Positions 4,856 to 5,953 of a DNA stretch of 5,953 nt are shown here, piece after piece. The DNA comes from an uncultured Oscillospiraceae bacterium (GTDB lineage Bacteria > Bacillota > Clostridia > Oscillospirales > Acutalibacteraceae): contig USHL01000095.1 in assembly GCA_900554525.1 (NCBI GenBank), forward strand, positions 1 through 5,953. Reading direction: 5' to 3'. Under the pieces are notes generated by a model. That model made no database searches and had not been told where the DNA came from. It saw nothing but the letters and a program-made list of their open reading frames with translations. Position numbers and translations under genes: made by a program. Each line of letters starts with the position of its first letter. The first letter of the stretch is position 1.

Positions 4856-5953
4856 ATGCTGAACATCAAAGACATAATGGAAACCATAAATATGATTTCC
4901 GAGGAAAACCTCGACATACGCACCGTCACCATGGGAATCTCTCTTCTGGACTGCGCCGATTCCGACGCCGGGGCCGCCTGCGGCAAGCTTTATGAGAAAA
5001 TCACCCGCCTTGCGGGAAAGCTCGTAAAAACCGGCGAAGACATAGAACGCGAATACGGTATCCCGATTATCAATAAAAGAATATCGGTCACCCCGATAGC
5101 GATGCTTGCCGCCGCTTCGGGCGGCGACCCCGTGTTATATGCAAAGGCGCTCCAGCGCGCGACAGACGCTACCGGAGTGAACTTCATCGGCGGCTATTCC
5201 GCACTGGTGCACAAAGGCTTTTCGGCAGGGGACCTTGCGCTTATCCGTTCAATTCCGGAGGCGCTGTCGGTCACGGAAAATATCTGCTCATCGGTTAATA
5301 TCGGCTCGACCAAATCCGGTATAAATATGGACGCCGTAAAGCTCATGGGCGAAATCGTCCGCCGGACCGCCGAGATAACCGCCGACCGCGACTGCATAGG
5401 CTGCGCCAAGCTGGTTGTTTTCTGCAACGCGGTAGAGGATAACCCGTTTATGGCGGGCGCGTTCCACGGAGTAGGCGAGCCTGACTGCGTGATACACGTC
5501 GGCGTTTCCGGCCCGGGCGTAGTTCAGGCGGCGCTTAAAAAATGCCCCGACGGCGACCTGGGTCAGCTTGCCGAGATAATAAAGCGCACCGCCTTCAAAA
5601 TCACCCGTATGGGTCAGCTGGTAGGCACCGAAGCCTCAAAGCGGCTCGGAGTGCCCTTCGGCATCGTCGACCTTTCCCTCGCCCCCACCCCTGCCGTCGG
5701 CGATTCGGTGGCTCACATATTAGAGGAGATGGGGCTTGAAACCTGCGGAATACACGGCACTACCGCCGCGCTGGCGCTTTTAAACGACGCGGTTAAAAAG
5801 GGCGGCGTAATGGATTCTTCTTATGTGGGAGGTCTTTCGGGCGCCTTTATCCCGGTCACGGAGGACGCGGGAATGATAAACGCCGCGCGTTCGGGCGACC
5901 TGCTGCTTGAAAAATTAGAGGCTATGACCGCCGTTTGCTCGGTCGGCCTTGAT
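4856..5953 (+). CDS. UPF0210/DUF711 'PFL family' protein (C-terminus cut by window edge)
   Basis: The open frame runs from ATG 4856 to the window end, giving 366 codons of a family that is usually about 450 residues long. The start has AGAGGAG (4841-4847) eight bases upstream and follows the ACT gene by 15 bases, so the two are co-transcribed. Recognisable family stretches are IPIINKRISVTP (69-80), FIGGYSALVHKGF (110-122), the region NAVEDNPFMAGAFHGVGEPD (191-210) followed by VIHVGVSGPGVV, then GVPFGIVDLSLAPTPAVGDS (265-284) and GIHGTTAALALLNDAVKKGG (298-317). There is no signal peptide or membrane segment. Members are called 'PFL family' because the structure resembles glycyl-radical enzymes. 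The visible part has no glycyl-radical RVxGY motif, and the biochemical function is not established to my knowledge. Its conserved His and acidic residues (for example Glu194, Asp195, His204) suggest a ligand or metal site, which is inference. Confidence 0.9.
   Translation, partial: MLNIKDIMETINMISEENLDIRTVTMGISLLDCADSDAGAACGKLYEKITRLAGKLVKTGEDIEREYGIPIINKRISVTPIAMLAAASGGDPVLYAKALQRATDATGVNFIGGYSALVHKGFSAGDLALIRSIPEALSVTENICSSVNIGSTKSGINMDAVKLMGEIVRRTAEITADRDCIGCAKLVVFCNAVEDNPFMAGAFHGVGEPDCVIHVGVSGPGVVQAALKKCPDGDLGQLAEIIKRTAFKITRMGQLVGTEASKRLGVPFGIVDLSLAPTPAVGDSVAHILEEMGLETCGIHGTTAALALLNDAVKKGGVMDSSYVGGLSGAFIPVTEDAGMINAARSGDLLLEKLEAMTAVCSVGLD

Noticed and set aside
4525..4986. Open frame of 153 codons on the minus strand across the ACT and UPF0210 starts
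   Set aside because: It is antisense to two well-supported genes and covers their promoter and ribosome binding sites; the translation is not recognisable.
4856..5953. Possibility that the 'PFL family' protein is a second pyruvate formate-lyase
   Set aside because: It has neither the adjacent catalytic cysteines nor, in the visible part, a glycyl-radical motif. Its sequence matches UPF0210, which shares only the fold.

Overview
The window looks like a chromosomal segment of an anaerobic, probably fibre-degrading member of the Clostridia (a gut or rumen Oscillospiraceae/Ruminococcaceae-like organism). This is inferred from four things: an oxygen-sensitive pyruvate formate-lyase with its activase, a glucuronoyl-esterase/CE1-type esterase pair suited to xylan-derived substrates, the ACT-domain (UPF0237) plus UPF0210 gene pair common in Firmicutes, and purine-rich GGAG-type ribosome binding sites with TTGACA/TAAAAT promoters. 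No genus can be named from the sequence alone.

Layout. Two groups of genes diverge from the spacer at 4428-4570. On the minus strand, reading right to left, come a CE15-type glucuronoyl esterase (4427-3327), a CE1-like alpha/beta hydrolase (3330-2683; its ATG overlaps the CE15 stop), a 182-base spacer, pyruvate formate-lyase pflB (2500-269), and the start of its radical-SAM activase pflA (268 to the window edge, incomplete). On the plus strand come a small ACT-domain protein (4571-4840) and, 15 bases later, a UPF0210/DUF711 'PFL family' protein (4856 to the window edge, incomplete).

How the genes work together. The two esterases are co-translated, have no signal peptides, and probably trim ester groups (glucuronoyl and acetyl/feruloyl-type) from oligosaccharides taken into the cell. 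PflB converts pyruvate and CoA to acetyl-CoA and formate once PflA installs the glycyl radical, so the pair serves mixed-acid fermentation of the sugars. The ACT/UPF0210 pair is conserved but has no established function. The 'PFL' in its name refers to fold similarity, not to a link with pflB.

The most interesting part is the pflB leader (2501-2643). A near-consensus promoter lies just after the esterase stop codon. Downstream of it sit a perfect 14-bp GntR-type palindrome and then a 13-bp hairpin with a T-run, which looks like an intrinsic terminator placed immediately before the pflB ribosome binding site. This suggests conditional expression (roadblock and/or attenuation). The pflB/pflA junction is also odd: pflA has no ATG or GTG in frame, and its best start is a TTG directly after the pflB TAA, in the same frame. 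No RNA genes, mobile elements, CRISPR arrays or long repeats were seen.
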